Below, piece after piece: positions 25,056 to 34,030 of a stretch of 64,000 bases of DNA. The stretch's first letter is position 1; each line of letters begins with the position of its first letter. The position numbers and the translations under genes were made by a program. The notes beneath the pieces are model-generated. The model worked only from the letters and a program-made list of their open reading frames with translations, did not search any database and had not been told where the DNA came from. Source of the DNA: Sporolactobacillus sp. CQH2019 (lineage in GTDB: Bacteria; Bacillota; Bacilli; Bacillales; Sporolactobacillaceae). Location of the stretch: NCBI RefSeq assembly GCF_028765345.1, contig NZ_JARAJZ010000005.1, forward strand, positions 91,640-155,639, written 5' to 3'.

Positions 25056-25778
25056 ATGGAAGAGAAGAAAGCGGCGATTCTGGTCGTTGATGATGAGGAA
25101 AGAATACGCAAGCTTTTAAAGATGTACCTTGAAAGAGAAGGCTATCAGATTGATGAAGCCGGCGACGGTGAACTGGCACTGAAATTGGCCTTGGATAAAG
25201 ATTATGATCTGATTATTCTTGACCTGATGCTGCCGGGGATGGACGGCATCGAGGTTTGCGAAAAACTGCGTGAATCCAAGGCCACACCGGTGATCATGCT
25301 CACCGCTAAGGGTGAAGAAGCCAATCGCGTTCAAGGCTTCGAAGTGGGTTCCGATGACTATATTGTGAAGCCTTTCAGCCCCCGGGAAGTCGTACTCAGA
25401 GTCAAGGCTCTTCTGCGGCGTTCATCGAAGACCAAATTTCTGGAGACGGACACAACGGCAAAAAATATTATCGTTTTTCCGCACCTGATGATCGATCACG
25501 ATGCGCATCGGGTAAAGGTTGACAATCAGGAGGTCAATCTGACACCTAAGGAGTACGAACTTTTATACTATCTGGCGCAAAATCCCGATAAAGTCTTCTC
25601 GCGGGAACAGCTGCTTAAGGATGTCTGGAATTATGAGTTTTTCGGAGATTTGCGAACCGTTGATACCCACGTCAAACGATTGCGGGAAAAACTCAACCGT
25701 ATATCCGAGGAAGCGGCCAACATGATTGTCACGGTGTGGGGCGTCGGTTATAAAATTGAGGCAGAGACGGAGGGATGA
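25056..25778 (+). CDS. resD: Two-component response regulator ResD
   Basis: A 240-residue OmpR-family regulator of aerobic/anaerobic respiration. The receiver domain has VVDDEERIRKLL, phospho-acceptor Asp in LIILDLMLPGMDG, and KPFSPREV with the conserved Lys. The DNA-binding winged helix has LTPKEYELLYYLAQNP and VDTHVKRLREKL. The ATG follows GGGAGGATC. It overlaps resE by four bases. Confidence 0.94.
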   Translation: MEEKKAAILVVDDEERIRKLLKMYLEREGYQIDEAGDGELALKLALDKDYDLIILDLMLPGMDGIEVCEKLRESKATPVIMLTAKGEEANRVQGFEVGSDDYIVKPFSPREVVLRVKALLRRSSKTKFLETDTTAKNIIVFPHLMIDHDAHRVKVDNQEVNLTPKEYELLYYLAQNPDKVFSREQLLKDVWNYEFFGDLRTVDTHVKRLREKLNRISEEAANMIVTVWGVGYKIEAETEG

Positions 25779-27562
25779 TCTGGCGAAGCATTATCGGCAA
25801 ATTATGGGCGACAATTATTGCGCTTGTAACCATTGTCCTGCTTTTTCTAACGATTCTTCTGCTTCAGCTCTTTGAAAATAACAATATGATCCAGACTGAG
25901 CTTCAATTGCAGAAAATCGGAAATAAAGTTGCACAGATTATGGAGACATCTGACGGCAATTCAGCGGCGCGGACTTCAATTTCGGACATTGTCGATGTTT
26001 ATTCGGCAGGGAGCGTAGTCATATCCGGCAGCAGTTATTGGTATTCTTCCGGAACGGACGGCCTTCCGAATCTGAACCGTGTTTTTTTCGAATCGGATCC
26101 TTCGCTCAAAAAGGCACTTGACGGCGGCCGGCCTGTGTCCAAACAGGGCAGCTTTACAGTTAAAGTGAACGGCCGTGAAACAAGCGAGCGGATGATGATT
26201 ATCGGCGTTCCGCTGCGGATGAAGTCCGGAATCCGCGGGGCAGTCTACGTTTTTCAGCCGCTGCGGGTCGCTCAGAGCACCATGAATCAATCGGATAAAT
26301 TGATTTATATCAGCGTCGGCATTGCTATTATTCTGACGACTTTTTTTGCTTTCTTCCTTTCAACGCGGATCGGCGCACCGCTTAGAAAAATGCGGACAGC
26401 GGCTGTCCAGGTCGCGCTCGGGAACTTCGACATGAGTGTCCCGGTCGTGACGCGCGATGAGGTCGGCGAACTGGCCGTTGCTTTCAATAATATGAGGAAA
26501 AAGCTGAAGGCAAATATGACGGCTCTCAGTCAGGAGAAAGAGCAGCTGTCCGGAATTCTGAATAATATGGCCGACGGCGTGCTGATGCTTGACGATCACG
26601 GCAGAATGTTAACGAACAATCCGCCGGCCGGCCGCTTTCTCCGCTCATTAAACTTCGAACAGAAGGCCGCACCGGCCGACGCATCGCAGGCGCCGGCTTT
26701 TCTGGCCGGCTTATTTCGGGAAGTGGCCGCAGAAGGCAGGCAGAAAATCCGTGAGGTCAGCACGCAGGGATCTTTCTGGGTTGTGATTATGACGCCGCTT
26801 TACGACCAGAAAAGGGTGCGCGGGGCAGTTGCCGTATTGCGCGACATGACGGAAGAGCGCCACATTGATCAAATGAAAAAAGGGTTCGTCGCGAACGTCA
26901 GTCACGAACTGCGCACGCCGATCTCGATGATGCAGGGGTACAGCGAAGCAATTATCGATGATATTGCTCAGACGGAACAGGAAAAAAAGGATATGGCCCG
27001 GATCATCCTCGATGAATCTAAACGAATGGGACGACTTGTCAACGAGCTTCTGGATCTTGCCAAACTCGAAGCCGGGCATTTTCAGCTTGATAAGAAAGAA
27101 GTTCCGCTCGCCGATTTCTTCAGCCGCGCAGTGAATAAATTCAGCAACCTGGCGAAAGAAGCGGGAATCAGCCTGTATGTGAAGTCGACTGTCAGCGAAA
27201 GCGTACGTTTCAGTCTCGATCCGGACCGTATTGAACAAGTGATGACCAACTTAATCGATAACGCGATCCGCCATACGCCAAAGGGCGGGGCGGTTAATGT
27301 CGCTGTCGGCCTCTCAAGGGATCAGGTCGTTGTCCAGGTAACGGATACAGGCACAGGCATTTCTGCAAAGGATCTTCCTTTTGTCTTTGAACGTTTTTAT
27401 AAAGAAGATAAGGCACGGACAAGAGGAACGTCCGGAACCGGACTGGGGCTTTCGATTGCGAAACATATTGTCGAAGCGCACGGAGGCGAAATCGGCGTCA
27501 ACAGCAGGAAGGGCGAAGGGACGACTTTCCGTTTTACACTGCCTGCTGCAGATATTTCCTAA
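25775..27562 (+). CDS. resE: Sensor histidine kinase ResE
   Basis: A 595-residue membrane kinase. Two membrane segments (about residues 10-31 and 168-188) flank an extracellular sensor, followed by HAMP, PAS (LNNMADGVLMLDDHGR), the phospho-accepting His in NVSHELRTPISMMQGY, and ATPase boxes NLIDNAIRHTP, VTDTGTGISAKDLPFVFERF and GTGLGLSIAKHIVEAHGG. It phosphorylates ResD in response to redox or oxygen signals. The resDE pair persists without resABC, so its targets probably differ from B. subtilis. Confidence 0.94.
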   Translation: MIWRSIIGKLWATIIALVTIVLLFLTILLLQLFENNNMIQTELQLQKIGNKVAQIMETSDGNSAARTSISDIVDVYSAGSVVISGSSYWYSSGTDGLPNLNRVFFESDPSLKKALDGGRPVSKQGSFTVKVNGRETSERMMIIGVPLRMKSGIRGAVYVFQPLRVAQSTMNQSDKLIYISVGIAIILTTFFAFFLSTRIGAPLRKMRTAAVQVALGNFDMSVPVVTRDEVGELAVAFNNMRKKLKANMTALSQEKEQLSGILNNMADGVLMLDDHGRMLTNNPPAGRFLRSLNFEQKAAPADASQAPAFLAGLFREVAAEGRQKIREVSTQGSFWVVIMTPLYDQKRVRGAVAVLRDMTEERHIDQMKKGFVANVSHELRTPISMMQGYSEAIIDDIAQTEQEKKDMARIILDESKRMGRLVNELLDLAKLEAGHFQLDKKEVPLADFFSRAVNKFSNLAKEAGISLYVKSTVSESVRFSLDPDRIEQVMTNLIDNAIRHTPKGGAVNVAVGLSRDQVVVQVTDTGTGISAKDLPFVFERFYKEDKARTRGTSGTGLGLSIAKHIVEAHGGEIGVNSRKGEGTTFRFTLPAADIS

Positions 27563-27657
27563 TGTCGATTCAGCTGCTGCAAAGCTGCATTCATTCACGG
27601 AAGCAGCGGCCGTTTGACGGCTGCCGGAGAAAGGCGCTTTCAGATCCAGGTTTTCTC

Positions 27658-27694
27658 AAGGAGAAGCGGGCGGCATCCGGCCCTTCTCCTTCTT
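27658..27694 (+). terminator. Terminator after resE
   Basis: AAGGAGAAG and CTTCTCCTT pair around a GC-rich loop; the T tract is short. Confidence 0.5.
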
Positions 27695-27772
27695 ATCCTG
27701 AATGTTTCCGTGCTTCATCTTTTTCAATCGTTTTTCCGAAGAATAAGTGAAGTTTTTAACGAAAATGCTTAC

Positions 27773-27796
27773 ATTATGTGCAGGATACTGTATGAT
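27773..27796 (+). promoter_or_regulatory. Possible promoter of the gntR-like gene
   Basis: TTACAT followed after about 16 bases by TATGAT. The surrounding ATACTGTATGAT has partial dyad symmetry that could be an autoregulatory operator. Confidence 0.35.
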
Positions 27797-27918
27797 TAAA
27801 TGTGTACTTTCAAATGCGGGCCGGCGAAACATCGTTTTCACTAGTAAATCTTATGCAGAAGCTGTTTCGCTTCCCGCTGAACATTCTTTTGAATCTGTCT
27901 GAAATAGGAGACCTGATC

Positions 27919-28596
27919 ATGCAATTTCCCCCGCTATGGATGAAAGGCGCCTCTCTGGGAGAGCGCATCGCCAATGTGCTTCGGCTGAAGATTGTCAGCG
28001 GTGAAATTAAACCGGGCAGTGTACTGTCTGAAAACAGGATCGCCAAAGACTTTGGGACAAGCCGTTCGCCGGTCCGCGATGCGCTGAAAGCACTGTCTGC
28101 CGACCGATTGATCAATCTGGAACGGATGGGGGCAGTCGTATTAGGCCTTAATTTGAAAGATCTGCAAGAACTGTACGATGTACGCTACCTGATTGAAAGC
28201 TTCGCCCAGCAGCGAATTCCCGAGCAGAATCTGGATAAACTCGTGCAGACGCTGAATCAGATTGTCGATCAGATGGAACTGGCGCTTAAGTATCAGAATC
28301 AAAGTGAATTTGCCTATCAGGATCTGACATTCCATGAAACAATTATTATCAATGCCGATCATATGAGAATACTGAATCTTTGGAACAGCCTCCGGCATCT
28401 TGTGATGGCGGTCATTCTTGTCACGACGGAAGAAGTGTTTTCCCACGGGCATGATCACGTCGAATGGGTGATCGACAAACATCGCAAGATTATCAAAGCA
28501 TTGCGGACAAAGCAAAGGACAGTTATTGAAAAATCGGTTCAGGAGTACTTTTTTGATTCAAAACAGACGCTGGATAAAACTTTTCCCGGCAAATAA
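27919..28596 (+). CDS. GntR/FadR-family regulator similar to gluconate repressor
   Basis: A 225-residue repressor. The N-terminal winged helix (GERIANVLRLKIVSGEIKPG, FGTSRSPVRDALKAL) precedes an FCD ligand-binding domain with YDVRYLIESFA, FHETIIINADH and HRKIIKALRTK. Similarity to B. subtilis GntR is clear (LERMGAVVLGL matches its LERMGAVVIGL). No gluconate genes lie next to it, so its target is elsewhere or different. The ATG at 27919 has ATAGGAGA upstream; an in-frame ATG at 27802 gives an unlikely 39-residue extension. Confidence 0.85.
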   Translation: MQFPPLWMKGASLGERIANVLRLKIVSGEIKPGSVLSENRIAKDFGTSRSPVRDALKALSADRLINLERMGAVVLGLNLKDLQELYDVRYLIESFAQQRIPEQNLDKLVQTLNQIVDQMELALKYQNQSEFAYQDLTFHETIIINADHMRILNLWNSLRHLVMAVILVTTEEVFSHGHDHVEWVIDKHRKIIKALRTKQRTVIEKSVQEYFFDSKQTLDKTFPGK

Positions 28597-28603
28597 AATA
28601 TGG

Positions 28604-28645
28604 AAAAGTCTCAAAAGCAGCCGCGGCTGCTTTTGAGACTTTTTT
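28604..28645 (+). terminator. Perfect 20-bp palindromic terminator
   Basis: AAAAGTCTCAAAAGCAGCCG is followed at once by its exact reverse complement, ending in T6. It can work in both directions, for the gntR-like gene and for the convergent ferredoxin gene. Confidence 0.9.
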
Positions 28646-28685
28646 CACATACCGTTTCCTTTAACGGACGGATGGAAATCGTTTT

Positions 28686-28967
<282 letters not shown>

Positions 28968-29085
28968 CTATATTGTAAGGAAGAGAACGCTTTTTTTCAA
29001 TAGACAGGTGCGTGAATCTTTTGAACGATTGTCGAAAACAGAAAGAAAAAGGAATAAAATTAAGAAAAAAGGAACGCCTGACGCG

Positions 29086-30210
29086 ATGGCCGGAAACGGG
29101 GGAAAGCCTTTGTCATACCGCTATTATCTGTTTCTTTATCTGATTCAGCAGTTCAATGGTGAAAGGACGTTATCCGCTATTTTTCACTTGTTGCGGGGGA
29201 AAAAGTCGTCTCAGACCATTCAGGACAGTTTTCTCTTTCATGTCGGACCTTTTTTCCATGCTATCGATCATCTGGACCGCCGGGTTTTTGATCGGCTGGC
29301 CGCAGAAAGTAAACAAAAAGGGTGGATCGCCTCCGTGAAAGACAGCCGCGATCAGTATGCGCCGACTTCGGAAGGGCTTTTGGCACTGGCGCATTTTGAA
29401 AAAAAGGGTTCATTTCCTTCCGGCCTCTCATTTACGGAAAATATAAACAGTGAAAGCGACTTTTGGCTGAAAATTCAGCTCGTTGTCCAGACTTTGTCCG
29501 AGCTGATCCACCGGCAGTCTGCTTTTCTTCCCGTCACCCGCCGGGAAGCCGTGACCGAAAGCGTCCGCCGTTTTCTGAAAAACGTTTCTATGGACCGATG
29601 TATGCTCGCCGATCGCGTATTTAAGGAATTGCACGGCTTTTTATCGGAAATACCGGATGAGGAGGCGGACATAATGGTCAGTCAAATGTCAGGATTCGGT
29701 ATGGCCGGGCTGACGGTCGATCAGCTTTCCGCTGCTCTTAAACGGGACGTTTTTGAATGCCGGCTTTTATCCAAATCGGCCCTGCGGCGCCTTTTGCACC
29801 GTCTGGCTGAATGTCCGGAAGACTTTCCCCTGCTCTGCCGCCTGCAGAACACAAGTCGCAGCACGCTTTCCGCCACGGCGGGAAAGACTCTCCGTTACTT
29901 AAACGAAGGGCTTCCGGCCGACGCGGTTGCGGCAAAAAGAAATTTGTCTCCCGGAACGATTGAGGATCACATCGTTGAGATTGCGCTTAAGGTCCCGGGT
30001 TTCAGCATTGTCCGCTATCTTCCGCAGCCGGTCGACAGTCTGATTCAGGAAGCTGTTTTGCGGACTAAAACGCGGCAGCTGAAAACGATCAAGGAACTTC
30101 TGCATGACAGGGCCAGTTATTTTCAGATACGGCTGGCACTGGCGCGGGGGGCAGCCAGAGAGGAGGAAGCTGCCGATGGAAAAAGCAGAATCCGGACAAA
30201 CGGAGACTGA
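29086..30210 (+). CDS. ypbB: YpbB, helix-turn-helix protein partner of RecS
   Basis: A 374-residue protein of the YpbB family. The N-terminal half has LIQQFNGERTLSAIFHLLRG and RGKKSSQTIQD. The C-terminus carries an HTH_40-type domain (LNEGLPADAVAAKRNLSPGT, then DHIVEIALKVPG), which in other RecQ proteins is fused to the helicase. It overlaps recS by 35 bases, so the two are co-translated. The start is ATG 29086 or TTG 29110; GGGGGAAA favours the latter, giving 366 residues. Its role in recombination is inferred from context. Confidence 0.82.
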   Translation: MAGNGGKPLSYRYYLFLYLIQQFNGERTLSAIFHLLRGKKSSQTIQDSFLFHVGPFFHAIDHLDRRVFDRLAAESKQKGWIASVKDSRDQYAPTSEGLLALAHFEKKGSFPSGLSFTENINSESDFWLKIQLVVQTLSELIHRQSAFLPVTRREAVTESVRRFLKNVSMDRCMLADRVFKELHGFLSEIPDEEADIMVSQMSGFGMAGLTVDQLSAALKRDVFECRLLSKSALRRLLHRLAECPEDFPLLCRLQNTSRSTLSATAGKTLRYLNEGLPADAVAAKRNLSPGTIEDHIVEIALKVPGFSIVRYLPQPVDSLIQEAVLRTKTRQLKTIKELLHDRASYFQIRLALARGAAREEEAADGKSRIRTNGD

Positions 30211-31720
30211 TACAGACATGATGCGCCGGGCACGGGATGTGCTGTACAGAATTTTCGGCTATACGCGCTTTCGTCCGGGGCAAAAGCGCGTGATACAGGC
30301 ATTGCTTGACCGCCGCGATGTTTTTGCCATGATGCCGACCGGAGGCGGCAAGTCACTCTGTTATCAGTTGCCCGGCTACATCTTGTCCGGGATGGTACTC
30401 GTTGTGTCCCCTCTTCTTTCTTTAATGGAGGATCAGGTCGATTCACTGCGCCGAATCGGAGAAAAAAAGGTGCGTGCCTTAAACAGCATGCTTCATTCCG
30501 GGGAAAAAAGGTCTATACTCAGGCATTTGAACGAACTTCGCTTTCTCTTTATCTCGCCGGAGATGCTGAGACGTCCTGCCGTTCTTTCCGCTCTTGAGCG
30601 GGTGCCTGTTTCGCTGTTTGTGGTGGACGAAGCCCACTGCATCTCCCAGTGGGGACACGAGTTCCGTCCCGATTACCTTCACCTGGCGGATGTCCGGACA
30701 AGGCTCGGATCGCCTGTCTGCCTCGCTCTGACGGCAACCGCAGACTTCAGGGTCAGACAGGATATTATCCGCCATCTCCATCTTGATCAAGGCGAACGGC
30801 TGCTGCAGAGTGTCGATCGCCGGAACATTGCCCTGATTGTCCGGCAAGTTGCGGACAGCCGGGAAAAAATAGAACAACTGCTGCAATTGATCGCAACAGT
30901 CAGACTGCCGGGTATTGTTTACTGCTCAAGCCGGGACTGGACCGAAAAAATCGCGGAAGTCGTCCGGACGAAGCTGAATCTGCGCGCAGCATTTTACCAC
31001 GGAGGCATGACGGCGGAAGATCGGCGCAGCATTCAGAATCAGTTTCTTAATCATGAACTGGATGTCTTATGCTGTACCAATGCGTTCGGCATGGGAATCA
31101 ATAAGCCGGACGTCCGTCTGGTTGTTCATTTCCATTATCCGCGCAGCCTCAATGCCTATCTTCAGGAAATCGGCCGAGCGGCGCGCGACGGCGGGCAGGG
31201 GCTGGCCGTTCTGTATTATTGCAAAGAAGACGACCGTCTTCCTGCTGCCTTTATCGACAGCAATTATCCGTCCGCCGCTTTGCTCCGCGCCGTTCTGGAG
31301 CGGATGGACCGCGAATGTCTGCGGCCCGGCGATGAAGAACGTTTTATGGAAATAATGAAAAGTGCGGGGGCCGGTGAAACGGCGTCCCGTTTTGTTCTGG
31401 AGCAGATCAGGACAAAACAGGAAGGGGCGGCTTATCTGTCTCTGATGGATCCGTGCATGAAGCTGATTCACCTGCGGCGGACGGAACAGCTCAGAGATCT
31501 TGATAAAATGCGCCGCTGGATTTTCAGCAAAGAGTGCCGCCGCAGATCCTGTCTGCGGTTCTTCGGCGAAGAACTCCCGGAAAAGCCGGCTCTGTGCTGC
31601 GACCGCTGCGGCGCTGACATTGACGACTTCCGCCGCGATCCGTCCGAAGCGCGTTCCGGCGGACCGGAACTCCACTGGGAGAAGCGCCTGCGCAGACTGC
31701 TTGTCAGAAAGGAAGATTGA
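30176..31720 (+). CDS. recS: RecQ-family DNA helicase RecS
   Basis: A 514-residue 3'-5' helicase of the RecQ family. Motifs are RPGQKRVIQALL (motif 0), MPTGGGKSLCYQLP (Walker A), VVDEAHCISQWGHEFRPDY (DEAH), LTATAD, YCSSR, TNAFGMGINKPDVRLVVHF and QEIGRAARDG. The zinc-binding cysteines are in CRRRSCLRFF and CCDRCG. No HRDC domain follows, so it is the short RecS form. The ATG at 30176 follows GAGGAGG inside ypbB. Confidence 0.93.
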   Translation: MEKAESGQTETDTDMMRRARDVLYRIFGYTRFRPGQKRVIQALLDRRDVFAMMPTGGGKSLCYQLPGYILSGMVLVVSPLLSLMEDQVDSLRRIGEKKVRALNSMLHSGEKRSILRHLNELRFLFISPEMLRRPAVLSALERVPVSLFVVDEAHCISQWGHEFRPDYLHLADVRTRLGSPVCLALTATADFRVRQDIIRHLHLDQGERLLQSVDRRNIALIVRQVADSREKIEQLLQLIATVRLPGIVYCSSRDWTEKIAEVVRTKLNLRAAFYHGGMTAEDRRSIQNQFLNHELDVLCCTNAFGMGINKPDVRLVVHFHYPRSLNAYLQEIGRAARDGGQGLAVLYYCKEDDRLPAAFIDSNYPSAALLRAVLERMDRECLRPGDEERFMEIMKSAGAGETASRFVLEQIRTKQEGAAYLSLMDPCMKLIHLRRTEQLRDLDKMRRWIFSKECRRRSCLRFFGEELPEKPALCCDRCGADIDDFRRDPSEARSGGPELHWEKRLRRLLVRKED

Positions 31721-31884
31721 AGGAAAGTCTGCGGGCGGATAAGTTCGGGGGCTTCTTCTTATCTTTCTTCGCTGACAGCGCGCGGCAAGACCTTTAAGGG
31801 AACAGTTGGAAAAGCAAACCGAGCGGAAATGTCCTAAGTTGCTTTCTCCTCTCATAGGTTGAGTATGTGAGAGGGGGATCTGTT

Positions 31885-32331
31885 TTGACACTTGAAAAAT
31901 TTCGGGAGATCGGTTCACTTTCCGGTACAACCTATGAGATTCTTATCGAGCTAATAGAACGGAAGGAAAAAGAAAAAATATGGAAGAAACGAGAGTCCCT
32001 GTACGGCCTCTGCCTGATTCTCAGTTTCAGCGGATTGATTCTGTTTCTGCTTTTTTTTCAGAAAAACCGGATCGAATCGCTGCCCGGCCTGATCCGGTTT
32101 CTCAATGATCCGGTTTTCTGGATGCTTGGCGGTGCCTGTCTGGTTACAGCCTTCATCTTTCTGAGGACGCATCATGAAGCAGAAAGTGCCGAGGATGATT
32201 TCGATGAACTGAGAAAGGAAGTGATCGACCGCGGAGAGGAATTGTGGCCGAAGGAAGCGGACGGGTCGACGCGCTATGCGGTGATACAGTTTCTTCTTAA
32301 AAAAAAGGAAATCAATCTTTTTTATAAGTAA
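31885..32331 (+). CDS. ypbF: YpbF-like membrane protein (DUF2663)
   Basis: A 148-residue protein with two membrane segments (about residues 41-60 and 75-93, SLYGLCLILSFSGLILFLLF and DPVFWMLGGACLVTAFIFL) between charged ends. It matches the YpbF/DUF2663 family by sequence layout and by its position after recS; the function is unknown. The start is a TTG at 31885 after GAGAGGGGGA. Confidence 0.75.
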   Translation: MTLEKFREIGSLSGTTYEILIELIERKEKEKIWKKRESLYGLCLILSFSGLILFLLFFQKNRIESLPGLIRFLNDPVFWMLGGACLVTAFIFLRTHHEAESAEDDFDELRKEVIDRGEELWPKEADGSTRYAVIQFLLKKKEINLFYK

Positions 32332-32420
32332 AATTTTTTCCGATCCTGAATTCAGCGAATTTGCCGTTATCAAAAAAGCCGCTCCGTCGTTAAATGTGCG
32401 GAAGCAGCCGTTCTTTTCGT

Positions 32421-32990
32421 TCAGTAAGTTTTTTTCTGGCCCTGTTCCTCTTTAATCAGTTCCACCGCTTCGCGAAAGCGCTGTGAATGGACAATTTCAC
32501 GTTCGCGCAGGAAGCCGAGGGAGTCGTTCAATCCGGGATCATCCGAGACATTGATGATCCATTGATAGGTGGCCCGCGCCTTCTCTTCTGCGGCGATATC
32601 TTCATACAGATCGGCAATCGGGTCGCCTTTTGACTGAATGTGGGCGACGGTAAAGCTTTCGCCTCCGGCATTTGCATAATAGAGCGATTTTCCGTGATTC
32701 ACATAATGCGGGCCGAGTCCCGCCGCTTTCAGCTGATCGGGTGTCGCGTCTTTTGTCAGTTTATAGACCATGGTTGCGATCATCTCAAGATGAGCGAATT
32801 CTTCAGTGCCGATGTCGTTCAGCAGCCCGATCACACGTTCGGGAATCGTATAACGCTGGTTCAAATAACGGAGGGCGGCAGCAAGCTCGCCGTCGGCGCC
32901 TCCGTATTGCTCGGTAAGAAATTTAGCGAGTGTTGGATTGCACGTACTGACGCGCACGGGATACTGAAGCTTTTTTTCGTAATACCACAT
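32421..32990 (-). CDS. cotJC: Spore coat protein CotJC, manganese catalase fold
   Basis: A 189-residue ferritin-like protein of the Mn-catalase family found in the inner spore coat. Metal-ligand type residues are in IGTEEFAHLEMIATMVYKL and EEKARATYQWI, with a further His in REREIVHSQRF. It may protect spores from peroxide. It ends the cotJA-cotJB-cotJC operon. Confidence 0.94.
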   Translation of the reverse strand: MWYYEKKLQYPVRVSTCNPTLAKFLTEQYGGADGELAAALRYLNQRYTIPERVIGLLNDIGTEEFAHLEMIATMVYKLTKDATPDQLKAAGLGPHYVNHGKSLYYANAGGESFTVAHIQSKGDPIADLYEDIAAEEKARATYQWIINVSDDPGLNDSLGFLREREIVHSQRFREAVELIKEEQGQKKTY

Positions 32991-33037
32991 TTGTTTTCTT
33001 CCCCCCTTCTTCGACCCTCATGTTTCCCGCCGCCGAT

Positions 33038-33307
33038 TCATACCTGCCACGGCCAGGGTGAACGGCTCCATTGCCACGGGAAGGACGAGTAGCTGTGTCC
33101 GAATTGTCTGAGCGGCCCGTATTTTTTTTCAAACGATGCGCGCAGCTCCTCGCTTTTTTTGGCTGTCGCATTAAATTGTCTGAGCGCCTCCAGGTCATCG
33201 GGGTGCGTGTCTAAATAGAGGGTAAGTTCGACAAGCGAGAAATCAATTGCCTGAAGCACCTGCAAATCCGCCTGGTAATTTTCCGGAGGACGATTCGGCT
33301 TGATCAT
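33038..33307 (-). CDS. cotJB: Spore coat protein CotJB
   Basis: An 89-residue coat peptide with the family layout YQADLQVLQAIDFSLVELTL, LYLDTHPDDLEALRQF and a C-terminal YSSFPWQWSRSPWPWQV. Its ATG overlaps the cotJA stop by four bases. Confidence 0.92.
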   Translation of the reverse strand: MIKPNRPPENYQADLQVLQAIDFSLVELTLYLDTHPDDLEALRQFNATAKKSEELRASFEKKYGPLRQFGHSYSSFPWQWSRSPWPWQV

Positions 33308-33537
33308 GATGACCGGCCCCCTTTATTCACCGGGCTGAATGGATTTGTATAGGGTGTGTAAAGGCCCGGCCAGAGCGTGCCGTAAGAAAGTGCCTGAAGA
33401 GGGGAATACTGTTCCATACCGGCAGGCTGGAATCCGAGATACAGCTGAACGGGCGTTTCATAAGCGACGGGCCCCAGCGGCGGGCAGGGATCGTAAGGGC
33501 TGACATAAGGCTGGAACCATTTTCTGTAGGTCGGCAA
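33304..33537 (-). CDS. cotJA: Spore coat protein CotJA
   Basis: A 77-residue proline- and tyrosine-rich coat peptide (RKWFQPYVSPYDPCPPLGP). It starts at a TTG at 33537 behind AAAGGAGG. It is the first gene of the cotJ operon, expressed in the mother cell in B. subtilis. Confidence 0.88.
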   Translation of the reverse strand: MPTYRKWFQPYVSPYDPCPPLGPVAYETPVQLYLGFQPAGMEQYSPLQALSYGTLWPGLYTPYTNPFSPVNKGGRSS

Positions 33538-33554
33538 AGCAAAAACCTCCTTTC

Positions 33555-33588
33555 ACTGTATAAAGATTGCGCCGTTACTCTTATATGC
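33555..33588 (-). promoter_or_regulatory. Possible sigma-E promoter of cotJ
   Basis: On the minus strand TATACAGT (33562-33555) is one base from the sigma-E -10 CATACANT. GCATATA (33588-33582) lies 19 bases upstream, longer than at the other sigma-E candidates. Confidence 0.3.
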
Positions 33589-33823
33589 AGGGCGGGCTTG
33601 TCAATAGACCGTTATCTTTTATCGGAACCCGGTTATGTTTCGTCCTGAGTCAGGAGGATTCCCGCATCGTCCTGCAGAAATATTTAATGAAGGACAAGAA
33701 AACGCAGGGCCTGCGGCGGTTGTTTTTCGCTTTACTGCCGGCACCGGCCGTTCTGAAAACCGGGAGGAAACGCCGCACCGCTTTCGTAAAAGAACGAACC
33801 GGCCGGAACAGAAACAAAAAGCA

Positions 33824-33852
33824 TGTACATTTTTCGATCGGCGTTGTATACT
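33824..33852 (+). promoter_or_regulatory. Possible sigma-A promoter of the mecA-type gene
   Basis: TGTACA (33824-33829), 17 bases, TATACT (33847-33852). Confidence 0.45.
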
Positions 33853-34030
33853 ACACTCAAGTCATCCGCACACGGGCGACTGAAAAAATGTTTGAAGGTT
33901 TCGTCTTCACGGGAAGAAGACTTTGGCTGCAACCCGTTTGAGACACCGAAAAAGCGCCGCGAACATATTATAAAAGAAAAAGGTCTGCGGCGCAGAGAGA
34001 ATTGGCTGGACGGCAAGGAGGATGTTTGCG

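Larger units (their letters stand above)
33538..34030. other. Divergent intergenic region cotJA-mecA
   Basis: It carries the cotJ promoter region on the left and a mecA promoter on the right. Several open frames cross it, but none has a ribosome binding site or family resemblance. Confidence 0.5.

Noticed and set aside
33567-33941. 124-codon frame between cotJA and mecA
   Set aside because: It starts inside the cotJ promoter region, has no ribosome binding site and shows no family likeness.
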